This document shows, piece after piece, positions 33,266 through 45,520 of a DNA stretch of 64,000 bases. The position numbers were made by a program, and so were the translations under genes. Source of the stretch: Cryptomeria japonica (lineage: Eukaryota > Streptophyta > Pinopsida > Cupressales > Cupressaceae); assembly GCF_030272615.1 (NCBI RefSeq), contig NC_081411.1:42709140-42773139 (forward strand), read 5' to 3'. Position 1 is the first letter of the stretch. Each line of letters opens with the position of its first letter. The notes below the pieces were generated by a model. The model searched no databases. It saw only the letters and a program-made list of their open reading frames with translations, and was not told where the DNA came from.

Positions 33266-36200
33266 CTAGTCAAAAATGGATTTGTACTTGGTCCGAGCAT
33301 CAGTGAGAGCGACAGAGAGGGCAATCTTTACACTGTCCATTAAAGAATTTTGTGCTTGAATATCAGCCAATAATGATATTAAGCCATCTAGAGTGCTTTC
33401 TTCTTGTGTAGTAGACAGGGATGTGGCTCGGTTGATCTGTTCTTGGACAGAGAAAAGATGAAGGAATAGTGTCTGAAGTGTCATTATGTCCATCTGGATC
33501 TTGTGTTCTTCATTTCTTAGGTCCAATTGTTGAGCCATGAGCTATTGTAGCTTTGTATAAGAATTTTGAACTAAATTAGGCTCTGTGGTCAACTTATTTG
33601 AGAAATCGGTGATCTCTTTCTCAATTGCCTCTATTTTATTTTTGATGTCTTTAATGAATAAAGAAAATGTGCAGAGTTTTTGAAATAAATAATGAATGTG
33701 CTTGAGTTGAGGAGTCAACTCAGCAATAAATTTGACAAGGTTAACTTTGCCAATAGCTATAGTTTTTTGTACCTCTTCTATCATTTTTGCAGTGAGCTCT
33801 TTATCTTTTAGTTTGCTCAAATATTCCGATGCATCTACTCTAGATGTCTCTATCTTTGTTAGGAGTTCATCGAGTTGAATGTAGATGGCTACATCTATAG
33901 ACACTATAGCTTCAAGTAGCATATTTATTAAGAGTGCTTTCACCTTCTGAAGTACTTTATTTTTCTTTTGAATCGCCATTTGCTTCTCTTGTTCGGCCTT
34001 TGCTTTGCATAGTTCACCGAAATCAATGAGTGTTTGCCCCTTTAATTTTGATATGTCTTCATTGGGAAACACTATTGGTTTTGACAAATCAACTTTAAAA
34101 CTATGCTTTTTCATCTTCTTCTCTTTACCTTTCACTGATTGAACTAAGACAATGGCTTGTGAGGCTTGATGACCCTCGGTAGGTTGCTCGGTAGAGGCAA
34201 CACTTTGATCGGTTACTTTAGCCTCTATAAAGTCCTTTGGTGTCTCGGTACTTGGTGTCTCAGTTTCAACATTTGTAGTGCTAGAAGGTGCTTGAGGTGT
34301 CTGTTCTTGAGTAGTACCTTCTCTTGTTGTAGACTTGTGACCTTCAGTGCCTTGATCCATAACCTAAGGGATTTTGGTTGAGACAGGTTGATTGATCGAT
34401 GGATAAGGCTGAACTTTTTCCAAGATTGATTCACTGGATACAAGTTTTGCATATGCATTGCCTTCTATCATTTCCTGTTTCGGTGCCTCTGTATCCATGA
34501 CATCTTCATCTATTTGAATGGTGTCAGTAGGGTCTTGTTCGGTAACATCAGGACCTTGCTCGGTGACATCAGGATCTTGTTCGGTGACATCAACGATTTC
34601 AACTGTAGCTTGCTCACCGACATCCTTGATTTTAAAGATTTCCTGCCACTTTGCTTTTGTCTCATTTTCAACTTCAATATATAGCCCATTGATCAGTTTT
34701 AAGGCTCTTTGTTTGACAGGAAATTTTGAGTTGTAGGTTGTCAGATGTTCCTTTATTTTAGCTACTGACATGTCAGGAGAGAGATGTACCAGACTTCTTT
34801 CTTTGATTTGTTTCTCCGAGTCCATTGCATACTTCCACCTATTATCAATATGCAGATAAAGTTCATTCGGAAGTGACTTATCTAGTTCCAATGGAGCTAA
34901 CTGGAATTTTAGAAGTGTACAGATGACAAGTTCTTCAATTTGCCTCTTCTCATCATTATTCTTGGTTTCATACTTTACATATCTTGAATCCTCCAAATCC
35001 TCCATATTCTTTCAGATTAGCACAGAAGTTTTCAACACTATATATATTTACCTTCTTGCTTTTGACAATCTGAAATTTGCTTACATCTTTAGATTCTGTA
35101 TGACCAGACTCTTTTGCCAAAATGAGTCTTCGAGTAGATTTCTTGTATGTCTTTGTTACCTTGGGAATAGTAACACTCTTTATTTTCTTACTCGGTGAAG
35201 CTGCAGATGCTCTAGTGTTAGGTCGCTTTGGAGGTGGAGTCGGTGAGGCCTTTGATGTGTCCTGTTTCTTTCTTTTCAACACTTTACCCTTAGGCAATTC
35301 AGTGCTCAGTGTTATAGCTGCCTCTTGGGCTTCAGATTTCTCTTCGGTAATGGCAATGGTGCCTTTGACAGGTGTAGAGGAAGAGTCTTCTCCAAATTTC
35401 TCTGATAATGCCTTTATCATCTTTGATGCCTTTCTTGTAGCTTTGGGTACTACAATGCTCATCTTTACCTTTTCCTTCTCTTCCTCATATGTTCCATAGC
35501 TCAGCTCAGTAGCATGCCTCGGTAAGGTAAGAAATGCATCAATTTACTATTGTGTGATGTCAAAATCAATCTCGTAACCCATAGGTGACAACGATTGAGT
35601 TCTCGGTTCCACAACATTCACATAACAGTAACCGGTGTCAACTTCAAAACATATATCATTTTTGTATTTCTCTACTAGCTGGGGTGGAATCCTATATTTG
35701 TTATGCATTTTCTCTTGAAATTTACTGAAGTAATCATCCATAATATCATGAAATTATCACCTAACTTCTTAATGAAGTCATTTATCTGATGGGTGATTGG
35801 TCGATGTAGTTCCCAAACAACTTCACCGACTGATGGAAAGAATTTTTCAAAACAGAAAAACATGCATACCAGTAATGATCCAAACTTTAATGTATTAGCC
35901 AAGTTATTCTTCTTTGGCTTCCTGATGGTGTTTAGATTCTCAAACAAGTTCTTCAGCAACACCTCACATAGGTCAATTCTCATTCCCTTTTTCACAATTT
36001 TGTAAGTCAGGTCTACTGCTGCACATGGTACACTGTTTTCCCTTGCCGATTGGAAGAAACAATGGCCCATTACTCTAATGGAAAATTTTAGTTCTTCATC
36101 TGGGACATTGTTCAATCTCAATCCTCTGCAATCTAATTCCACTCTGGTTAAACTGATCAATTCCTTCTATGATATCATCTTTTGGGCTCGGGCATGATCA

Positions 36201-36622
36201 TAAATGGGGTAACCGGTAATCAGATGAATGATTTCCTTGGTAATTTTAAATGGTTGCTCTTCTAGCCACATGAAATCATCGTGAACTTTTCTCAGAACAA
36301 ACTTGACCCACTGGGGTTTGAACACATGGGGATAGGTTAGGGCTTCAGTTAATCCCTTGATCTTAATGTGCTCATACTTGCTATTCAGTTTACCATCGGT
36401 ACACAGCTCATCATAGGTGTCTCTAATTTCAACATGTCTGAGTTCTTCAACACGACATTTGGTGAATAATCTCACATCCTCGACTAATAACACTCTATCC
36501 GAGATGAGTGAAAAAGCGGTTTTATCATCTAGTTCAAAAGCAACTTTGGGAGTCAAAGAGTATTTTAGTGAGGGCTTCTCTATATTCTTGACAACAATGG
36601 GATCTTGGATCTTGGGCGCCAT
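33266..36622 (-). pseudogene. Long second ORF of element C, function unknown
   Basis: Starts MAPKIQDPIVVKNIEK at 36622 and runs about 1,119 codons with stops near 36165, 35547, 34363 and 33541 and frame changes near 35720 and 35000. Part 1 (to about 35700) is a compact region with LFTKCRVEELRHVEIRDTYD, HVFKPQWVKFVLRK, HLITGYPIYD and SIRVMGHCFFQSARENSVPC. Part 2 is Lys/Pro/Ser-rich (TPPPKRPNTRASAASPSKK) and could hold a nuclear signal. Part 3 contains three 7-residue VTEQDPD repeats and acidic text. Part 4 is helical and probably coiled coil. I recognise no enzyme motif. Part 1 is loosely like plant transposon-associated extra ORF domains, but I cannot confirm that. It lies where pol would be. 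Confidence 0.65.
34533..34595 (-). repeat. 21-bp tandem repeat inside the C second ORF
   Basis: Three units starting at 34533, 34554 and 34575 encode VTEQDPD, VTEQGPD and VTEQDPT in frame. Confidence 0.8.
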
Positions 36623-37169
36623 TGTTGATTTGAGATAAAAGCTAACAAAGGATCCTTAGGGTTTCAAGATTTCAAACGACTAACATTTTATACTTACCAG
36701 ATAATAGTAACTTGATAAGATTGGTAAACCAGCTTAACAATGCATTGAGATTGGTGTAAATACCTTGAATTTGCTTTGTAGGAGGTTTGGTTGCCTTAGA
36801 TTCACTTGCTCTGCTCTCTCGAAAACTTCGTAAGTGAAAATGACTGTGAAAATGCTTTTAAGTACACAATATACCTTATTGGGCTCCGTGCAGGTTAGGT
36901 CAAAAACATTAAATGCACTCGGTTCCACTTAACTTTCTTTCCTTTTTCCGCTTTAACCGAGTAACCAAACTTCCTTCATTAACCGACTAGACAGGTTTCA
37001 TGTATACACCAACTTGACAGGTTTCCTGTAAAGTGCTTCAAAAGACTTTGATAGAATTTCAATCTCACCAATACATCTTAATTATGCAGATTTGAATTAA
37101 GTACATAATAAAATAGGAACTGTTAAGATTTAACCTTGAGAGAATGTAGTCCCTTCATACCTTTACCAA
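36623..37169 (-). other. Spacer between gag and second ORF of element C
   Basis: About 550 bases without a supported gene. It may hold the start signal for the second ORF (separate transcript or reinitiation), which is inference. Confidence 0.5.
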
Positions 37170-38522
37170 TTAATTTGGAATAGGAGCACCTAACTCGGTA
37201 GGTAAGGTGCTTTCTTCATTTGACACAATTTCCTTCTTTTTCCAAATCATCTTGAATTTGTCTTTTATTTCTTCAGTGTCCTTTCTAGGTTGATCTCTGC
37301 AATCTCCAGCTAAGTGTCCAACTCTATGACAATGAAAACATGCCATACCAGGATTTCTCCATGATCTTCGGTTGTTCATACCAAACCTTATAAAGCAGTT
37401 GGCACTTATATGTCCATATCTCCCACAACATTCACACCATATCCTTATATAGTAAACCCATGGTACTACAGAATACTGCCGGTAAGGATTTGTGTGAGTT
37501 CGGTAATCTCTAGCATTTGCTCGATGCTCATACCACATATAGTTCTTTTGCTTAAACCAACACTTCTCAGTACTATGTCCATATCTATTGCAGTTTTTAC
37601 AAAATCCTTTGAATTTTGCCTTCTGATAATTGCTAATAGACTTTGTCCTACATTGATTAGATGTGTGACCATTTTTTTTGCAGTTGTAACAATAACCATT
37701 GGACTTAATGACATTTGGTTGCTTACCTTTTCTGATTTGGCACATGTTGGCAGTGTGACCTTGATTTCCATAGTAGTTGCAAATAGGCTTCTTTCTTTTG
37801 ATGTTAATCTTGTTTCTAGCTTGCTTTGATGATTCTCGTCTCTCAGTAGTATGAATTCCCTTCTCGGTAGAGTCTTTTCCTTTGTAACCGAGTCCTGCAT
37901 CTTTGTTGGGTCATCTTGTATTCAGTTGCTCATCCAACATCTTTGATGCTTCATAACTCTTCTTCAATGTTTCTTTGGATTTCTTCTTTGTTTCAAGTTC
38001 ATCGGTCAACCTTGATACTTCAAGTTTCAATGCTTGATTCTCACCATCTTTCAGATTTCCTTCATGATGTGCATAACCTAGTTGATCTGATAGGTTTTGT
38101 TGAATTGCAGTCAACCTTGTGATTTCATCATTCTTATCAGATACTAAGGCTTCAAGTTGTTGTTTCTCTCTTTCTAGATCTCTTACTTTATCCTCAGTTG
38201 TCCTCAATGCATTAAGATTTTCAATCATCTATGTGCTGAAATGTTCATGATCTCTTTTCATTGCTTTTAGTTGATTAGCCAGTGCTTTGTTCTTTTCTTT
38301 CAATACTCCAATCATTTCTTCAGTCTCTTCAAATATACTGTTCTTAGATGATGTCTTAATTTGTTCCACTAACTCTTGAGAGTCCAACAAATCATCAGGT
38401 AATCTTCTTCTCACTTTTAGAGATTTTTGCATTTGCCTTTGCATGTCTGCAATCACTTGATTAGCATGATCCAGTTATTCTTGCAGATACACAATCCTCT
38501 GAGATTGTTTATAGCCTTCCAT
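37170..38522 (-). pseudogene. Gag-like ORF of element C with five zinc knuckles
   Basis: Starts MEGYKQSQRIVYLQE at 38522, 49 bases after the PBS. One frame runs 451 codons to the stop at 37170, broken by three stops (near 38475, 38229 and 37910). Residues about 20-200 are charged heptad-like coiled coil (VRDLEREKQQLEALVSDK). The C-terminal half carries CCHC zinc knuckles: a first decayed one (CNYYGNQGHTANMC, second Cys now Tyr), then CYNCKKNGHTSNQC (about 37691), CKNCNRYGHSTEKC (37601), CECCGRYGHISANC (37436) and CFHCHRVGHLAGDC (37340). Copia Gag usually has one knuckle. It probably packages RNA, though no standard capsid core is visible. Confidence 0.8.
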
Positions 38523-38570
38523 TGATAATATCTTTCTCTTTAGGCAGTTAAACCCTTTTCCAAGATTCAA

Positions 38571-38582
38571 GCTCGGATACCA
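38571..38582 (-). other. Primer-binding site of element C
   Basis: Minus-strand TGGTATCCGAGC, two bases after the LTR. It matches the initiator tRNA-Met PBS TGGTATCAGAGC except one base. Confidence 0.85.
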
Positions 38583-38584
38583 AT

Positions 38585-39774
38585 TGTTAGGCCCAATATG
38601 GAAAGCTAATGTACTGAGAGGGGAGGGGTGAATCAATACTTCAAAACTTTTCTTCAACAATAACTTTACTGTTATGCATAAACCGAATAGTGCAGTAACA
38701 TAATATAAAGCTAAAACAAATAGATAACAATCATACATGATTCACTCAATAACACATATATTTGGGTTATGCAAAAACTCTTGGTTAGAGAGAAAAACTA
38801 TGGTGGGGATGGCACCCACAACTTCACTACTGCAATAATAAAGAGTGCTCGGTTAGAGCTACATGTTTAGCTATTTCTGATAGCTTACCCTGTTAGGAGT
38901 AACAAGATTTGTTAGATCTACCTTGCTAAAGGATTTTACAACACTTAATCTAAATGTTGCACCTGGTTAAGGGCTTTACAATTTATAGACTTGGTTAGAG
39001 TCTTTTACCCTGTTAAAGGTTTCTCTTACAACTTCAAAATATTACAATAAAATCATTACAAATATCTGCAAATTTACATCTGGAATGTTATAGCAGATTC
39101 TATGTGCTCATAATAGATTACCTTGCTTATAGCATACCTCGGTAACCCATATAGCAACTCAGTAAACCCTTCTGTTTACTTTGTTCTTTGACTATTCTCT
39201 GAAATCCTTCTCGGTGACCTCTGTGTCTCTGTAACAGTCATAACACTTGGTGCTTTCACATGTATTGCTTCATATATCTCTATATCTTCCTTTCTGTCAT
39301 GCTACATGTATATGTCTAATCTCAATTCATGTTGTATAAATAGATCTCTTATGATGGTGATTCAATTCATTACTTCGATCTTACAAACATGTTTTATCAA
39401 ATGAATAACCATGCAAAATATTTAATTGGTTAGATGAGCTCAAAATCATACACAATCTTTAGGTGCAATTTCCAATGTGATAACAGTTCTATGTGCCTCG
39501 ATCTTGTAACACGTTTTCATATGCATGTCCAGGTTCAATGAATCTGGTAACACGTTTCACTCAGTGTATAACAACTCAATGTGTCATCTTTGCTACTCGG
39601 TAGATATGGAATGATACTCGGTAGACAACTCAATTTATACTACGCTCTGAGACTACTCTCTTTTGTAACCGACTAGACTATTCATACTAACTGAATATTT
39701 TGGTAGTAGTAACTGACTAGAGTATATATTATAACTTTGACATAAAACTAATGGCAACTTGATAAGTAGTAACA
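38585..39774 (-). mobile_element. 5' LTR of element C
   Basis: Second 1190-bp copy, ending at the perfect CAACA duplication. Hairpin at 38611-38639. Confidence 0.92.
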
Positions 39775-40419
39775 CAACACCCCTACATCTTAGGAAGGAC
39801 TTGAGTCCACTTGTCCCCTCATGCCTAAGTTTCCTCTAACCATCCCTAGATTCTCTCAGTCAACAACCCAATCAAGGTGAGATGAGTGACACTTGTCTTT
39901 TCCTTCCCCCTTTCTCTCAACTGTCATCTTTGCTCACAGTCATCCAAATCTGTAGATCTGATCAAGACCGTTGATCTGAGCCACATCATCTAATCCTCTT
40001 AAAGTCTATAAAATCAAGAGCTTCAGTTCAGAGAGAGTTAGACTTCAAGAGACTTAAAGTGCATTTTGCAAGCTAATCTTATGCATCCATGAGTTTTTGA
40101 AGCAAATATCATATAGCATAATCATGGAGCATTTGCATATCATAGTATCAGTTAACTACAAGTTATCAGTCAATTCTTCATATACCATCTTGGAAGCCAA
40201 TAGTGCATTGTCTGAGAGCACACCATCTACAACCAAAAGTAGTGGAGTTAGGACACAATGAGACATAAGCCATGAAGCTAAAAATAACATTTTTATTTCA
40301 TATGTACTTCATGTAGTTTCATTGGTTGAATTTGGATTTCCTGTATGCATTTCCATTGGTATTTTGTGAAACCAACTTATTACAGGTAACATTCTGAGGA
40401 TGAAATTCAAGCTCACACA
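39775..40419 (+). mobile_element. 5' LTR of element B, second part
   Basis: Continues from 31675 after one extra CAACA copy (39775-39779). Matches 55950-56589. A TATAAAAT at 40007-40014 is the likely TATA box and is conserved in the 3' LTR at 56179. Ends GCTCACACA. Confidence 0.9.
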
Positions 40420-42694
40420 TTTTGGCTCCCACTGTAGGGCTCATAGACCTCGCATATACCTTTAAAAATCTCGCAAAATTAAAATTAATGCATTTGTTAT
40501 GCAGATTCACTCATGTGTGAATTTTGACAGCACTTTTGTTCAACAGGTTAGGGCATTTGCGTCATAGGTTAGCGCATATGTCATGTAGGTTAGCACTTTT
40601 GTTTGAAAAATTGTGCATTTGCATCATAGGTTAGTGCATATGTCATGTAGGTTAGCGCTTCTATCTCAAATTCTACGCATTTGTATTACAAGTTCGTGCA
40701 TTTATGTCTTAGGCTAGCACATATGTTAAAGAAATCGCGCTTTTGTATCCACAGAGCAACACTTTTGTAGTCTAGGTTAGTGCTTTTGATCTATAGGTTA
40801 GCGCTTTTGAACAGAAAGATAGCACATATGTTAGGTTAGCGCTTCTGTTTATAAAACTAACAAAATTTTCTTACAGGTCCGAGTGTCCATGAAATCAAAT
40901 TTTTTAGATTACTAACATGCGTGTGCAGGATGGCATTTAAGGCAAATTTTATGCATTTCCTCATCTAGTTAATTAAAAGTCTTCATTTGGGAAGTAATAT
41001 ATCATATCTTGTTCATCTAGTTTAACTAAGAGGATGAACTGACAGCATGCAACTTGCATTTTTGGTATTTTCTCTAAAATAGTTGCACATAGACTTTTAA
41101 AAGGGCTAAAATGAACACCATGCTTGTTGGAGCAACATCTCCAAATAGGACTTAGCCAACAAATGCTATGGAAGGTTAAAAGAACACTTGTATTCTATGT
41201 CTTGAAAGTGGTAGGTATATGCTCTCCCTTAATTGGGTGACCAAAAAACCAAACCCACTCTTTTACACTTTCTTTACTTTCAAGCAATTAAATCCTTTAG
41301 AGGGCCAACCTTCCCAAGCTTCCTTGAGGGGCCAGTGAGAGGGGAATGACCTAAAGTGGAAACGGGCTAATACCGAGTCCTTCCAATCCACTATAAATAA
41401 ATCATGTTTGTGATGAAAGTCTCAAACAACATGTGCTGATAAGTTCATACGGACACTATGTTTCCCCATAAACCCTATGGAGCATAACCTCTATAGGCTG
41501 GGAACCTTCTATATTTATAGAGCTGAAAGTGCCACATGTATGACCACATGAAGGGAAGCCTTTACTAAAAACCACTTGTACTAGTTGCCAAAATCCTTCT
41601 AGATGTTAGCGCAGGAGGTCGGACCTCTGAAGTGGCTCACATACATACGGTTCTTAGTAGAGATAAAAGTTTGTCATGGGAAGTTTTCATGTAAACTAGT
41701 GCTTGGCTGCCCCAAAGAAGTGAGTGCCGAGGGTGGAGCTAGTGGGGTCAAGCATCTAAATATTTGCTTTGAATAGCGTAGCCTCAGGGTAAACTCCACA
41801 TGAGATTCAACAACTATTGTCTCGGCCAGCCATAGGGATCGTACTTGCTTGTGCACTTTGTTTATTAAACATTGTGCCTTCTATGTCTATAACATGTTCC
41901 AAATGGTCAAAAATTGAAGAAAATTATCATCTACGAGTGAGCAAAATCCCAACAAATTTCTGAAAAAAGTTTGATCAAAAGAGTAATACAAAAGCTTTCC
42001 AACACTTGAAACACTAGATCAAAATCAAAGTGTCAAAACATCAATGTCAAAATAATTCTTGAAGTAGGTTGTCTCTAAACCATCAAGTATTTTCAAACTA
42101 TCTCAAACAAATAGGTTGCTAATCCAACAGGTTATACTCAAAAGGTTCTATAAACATCAACATTTAACAAGATATCGATTCAACCATCTTAAGTGCAAAA
42201 ATCAACATCTTTTTCAAGTTTCTCATCAGGATAATCAAATCCTCTATCACGAAGCTTGATCAAATCTATACTAGGTTCCTAATCTTGGATATATCTTTCC
42301 TATTTTGAACCTAAGTTATATCAAAACCAAAATCACACCAACATTGGAATCAAACAAACTTTTGAATTATCAAATGCTTATATGACTTTTAAGTATCACC
42401 TTAAGAAAAGAAAACCCAGTTACAAAGCTACTCAGAAAAGGATAAGATTCTTGTATATCAATCGCAAGATCTTATTGAAACATAGGACATTCCTACACCG
42501 TTTTTGTCACTACTTACGTGGCTGCGGTACAAAATTTGACAGTGAAACTTTACAAAGATGTGCCTTTCAAGAAAGAGATGCTTTATCCCAATGAACAAAC
42601 AATAGTGGTAAGATCAACAAAGCATATCTTCCTAAACCAATAATCACCTATTGACTTTGTCCTTTGGAACTTTCAACAACTTTGAAATAAACAC
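40420..42694 (+). other. Element B primer-binding site and leader
   Basis: TGGCTCCCACTGTAGGGC at 40423-40440 is the PBS, of the same type as that of A. The leader holds the GTTAGCGC array, then about 800 bases (41100-41880) of mixed sequence that I cannot identify, then AT-rich sequence. No ORF longer than about 70 codons is convincing. Confidence 0.6.
40550..40860 (+). repeat. Array of GTTAGCGC words in the B leader
   Basis: About ten words of the form GGTTAGCGCATATG or GGTTAGCGCTTTTG, some with C-to-T or G-to-A changes, spaced 20 to 40 bases. The reverse complement of the same words is arrayed at 54655-54945. Confidence 0.8.
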
Positions 42695-43920
42695 GTGCTA
42701 GTTTGGACTAGAGCCCAACACGAACAACTTAGAAAACAACAACAAATGGAGGAAGAAGACACTCCTGTATTCCACACTTTTGGATTTACCATTGTTGACA
42801 AAGAAGCAGTCAATAACACCATTAGAGACCTTGATCAAGATTTCAAATTTGATAGGCTAATGGAAAAATTGTTGGCAAAACAAAAAAAAAATTATCTCTT
42901 GCTGTTTGCAAAATCTGGAGCTAAACTACCACAAGACTTTAACATGGAAAGCTTGAAACAAGATGCAGAGACAAGTAACACCCAAAATACAGATGAGAAA
43001 AATAACGAAGATGTGAACAAAGGAAGTAATGAAGAAACAAGGAAAGAAAGGGATGGTAAAAGAAAAGAGCGTAGTGACAAAAAGAAACGAAGAAACAAGG
43101 AGAAACTATATAGATAATCCCTTATCAAACCTTACTCAACAAATACACACTCTACAACAACAAATACAAGACATGCAAAAGGGGACAAGCTCCAAGAAAT
43201 ATTCATTAGAAGATATATGCCCATATCCTTTTGATAAAAATCTGAATATGATACCATTTCTACAACATTGCGAGATTCCTAAATATGACAAATACGATGG
43301 AAAATCTGATCCTCAAGATCACATTAAAAAGTTTTATACTATGAGCATGGAATTTTCTCATGATGAAACTTACCTTATGCATCTTTTTCCTAGGAGTTTA
43401 AATGGACAATCAATGGAGTGGTTTTCAAGATTACCATCCGGAATCAAATCCTTTGAAGAACTTGTGAATAGGTTTATTTCACAATATTCCTACAATATAA
43501 GGAATGAAATAACAATGCTGGATCTTTGCAATGTTAAACAAAAGAATGGTGAATCCTTTATGATTTTCTTGCAATGATGGGAATTTATGTTTAATAGGTA
43601 TCCTAGAGATGTACCTGATCAAGAAAAAATGGACATATTCATTGATAATCTTATCAGTGAAATGAGTTATCGACTAAGGATGCAATGTCCTCCCTCTTTT
43701 GCCAAAATGATTGAAAATGGTCATAAAATAGAGAACGCAATGGTAAAGAAAGGAGAACTAAAACTTTACATTAATTCAAACAACAACAACAATGACAAAC
43801 CCAATTTCTGGTCAAAGAATAGGAATGTCAGCAATGAAGGGAATGACGATAATAGTAATACAAAAACAACAACAACCAATTTTCAATCTATCAAGTCAAA
43901 TCTCAAGCAATAACAATCCA
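42695..43920 (+). pseudogene. Broken gag of element B
   Basis: Starts MLVWTRAQHEQLRKQQQ. The N-part runs 140 codons to a lysine-rich stretch, where the frame shifts between about 43040 and 43100. The RetroGag core follows at 43280-43500, with YDGKSDPQDHIKKF, LFPRSLNGQSMEWF and SFEELVNRFISQYSYNI. One stop at 43575 interrupts the core end, and an Asn-rich tail ends it. It matches A gag throughout but is better preserved. Confidence 0.87.
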
Positions 43921-45520
43921 TAAAACAATAAAGCTAAGTCCTTTTTCTCCAATCTGTGGAGGAAATTCACAAACATTGGAGAATCTTTAGAATCAACTCT
44001 AAAAACTCTGCTACCTAATAAATTGATTGTTTTGCCAGAAACAAGAAATTATGAACCACCAGTCAAGCCCAATTGGTGGAATGACAATCATTTTTGCAAC
44101 TATCATCAGAATAAAGAACACCTAACAAATGATTATCATAGATTGAAACACCTTATCCAAGATCTAATCGATAATGGAACCATCACAGTGGATAGCCATA
44201 AAAAAAATGAATCACACTTGGCTTTCAAAACTCCACTTCCGAATTATGACAAAGGTGAATCGTCCCAATTAAAAGATTACAAAGGAAAAGCCAAAGTGAA
44301 TTAAACTTATACATATGATGATGTGGTGAATGTAATCATTGTTAACAAAAATTCATCTTCCAAATCAATCAATGTTATCATGAGAAGCAAAGCAAAGGTT
44401 ACTTTTCCAGGTGTAGCAAAAGATCCAACACCTAATCCACAACAATACAATTTAGTAGAGCAATTACAAAGAATACCTGCTCAAATATCAATTTTGGAAC
44501 TTCTCAAGATTTCACCTATGCATAAGGAAATTTTGGAGAAAGCTTTAGTGGAAACAACAGTTTCAAAAGATTTGGATGTAGATCAGTTCCAAAATATGGT
44601 AGGACACCTTATAGCTCCTCATTGCTTATCATTTTCTAAAAATGATGATGCGTCCTTGCAACATCCTCACAATGCTCCCTTACATCTTGAAGTCTCAATA
44701 AATAAAACTCGTGTCAAACATGTGCTCATAGATGGAGGAGCTAGGTTAAACATTTGTGCATTAAGTTTGATAAAAGCTTTGGGATATTCAGAGAATGCAG
44801 TAGATTCGAAAAAGAAAATAACTATCAAAGCTTATGATGAAGTAGAGAGTTCTTCTAAAGGAACTGTTGTGCTACCAATAAGGATAGGACCTGTGGAAAA
44901 GGATACATTATGTCAGGTTTTAGATTTAAATCTCTCCTACAACATTCTTCTAGGGAGACCATGGATTCACAAGATGCAAGCAGTTCCTTCTACATATCAT
45001 CAATGTGTAAAATTTCCTCATGAAGAAAAAGAGATCACTATAATTGCAGACTCCAGTCAATATTGCAATAATTTGAAACCTACACAAGATACAAGAGTTC
45101 AACATAATAGAGAATCAATATATCCTACCAAAGAAATTCAAACAAAGTTATGGGAAACTTTTGAAGAAAAGCTCAAGTTAAATGATGAAGGAATGGGAAA
45201 GTATTCTTTGCAAAATTTTCCGCTTTCCCCTAAGTCATATAGAACGCCTACAGATATTCAATCAAAGACATCAGGAAAATCAAAACATATGTTTAAAGGA
45301 ACCTTTGTTAGGGCTAGAACTCTTGAAGAAGAAAATGAAGAAAAAGAAATTCTTGGTTGGTTGTACAAAGATGAAGATAAAACTATAGCAACAGCAACAG
45401 AAGTCAATATTCTCATAAAACAATATGGCAAAGGATATGAAATCATGCAAAAGATGGGATATGAAGGAAAATGACCAATTGGTAAGCAACATCAAGGTAT
45501 TTCAGAACCTATTTGTCTAC
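43921..45520 (+). pseudogene. Gag tail, retropepsin and G-patch of element B
   Basis: The zinc-like motif reads CNYHQNKEHLTNDYHRLK near 44096, with the last Cys now Tyr. After a stop at 44302, an open stretch of 383 codons (44323-45474) holds the aspartic protease: LIDGGARLNICALSL with Asp codon 44731-44733 and [14 protein letters not shown] near 44942. The G-patch begins YGKGYEIMQKMGYEGK at about 45423, is cut by TGA at 45472 and goes on as KQHQGISEP. This is the longest open frame in the window with a recognised enzyme fold. Confidence 0.87.

Larger units (their letters stand above)
31676..39774 (-). mobile_element. Element C: pol-less copia-like element with a long second ORF
   Basis: Two 1190-bp LTRs with equal length and TG...CA ends, a perfect 5-bp target duplication CAACA (31671-31675 and 39775-39779), an initiator tRNA-Met type PBS and a purine tract define an 8.1-kb minus-strand element. 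The interior encodes a Gag-like protein with five zinc knuckles and, downstream, a split ORF of about 1,100 codons. No protease, integrase, RT or RNase H is seen. Eleven differences in the first 250 LTR bases by eye (about 4%). It must have used enzymes of another element, most likely of the D/F type. Confidence 0.9.

Noticed and set aside
34166-35499. Plus-strand ORFs of up to 125 codons opposite the C second ORF
   Set aside because: They are shadows of the minus-strand ORF, with no domain or codon pattern of their own.
40550-40860. CRISPR-like array
   Set aside because: Words are short, variable and unevenly spaced, and the setting is a plant retrotransposon leader.
41100-41880. Possible structured or organelle-derived RNA in the B leader
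   Set aside because: The base composition differs from its surroundings, but I recognise no rRNA, organelle or ncRNA signature, so I left it as leader.
42382-42594. 70-codon ORF in the B leader as an extra upstream gene
   Set aside because: No similarity to any domain and no counterpart in the A leader.
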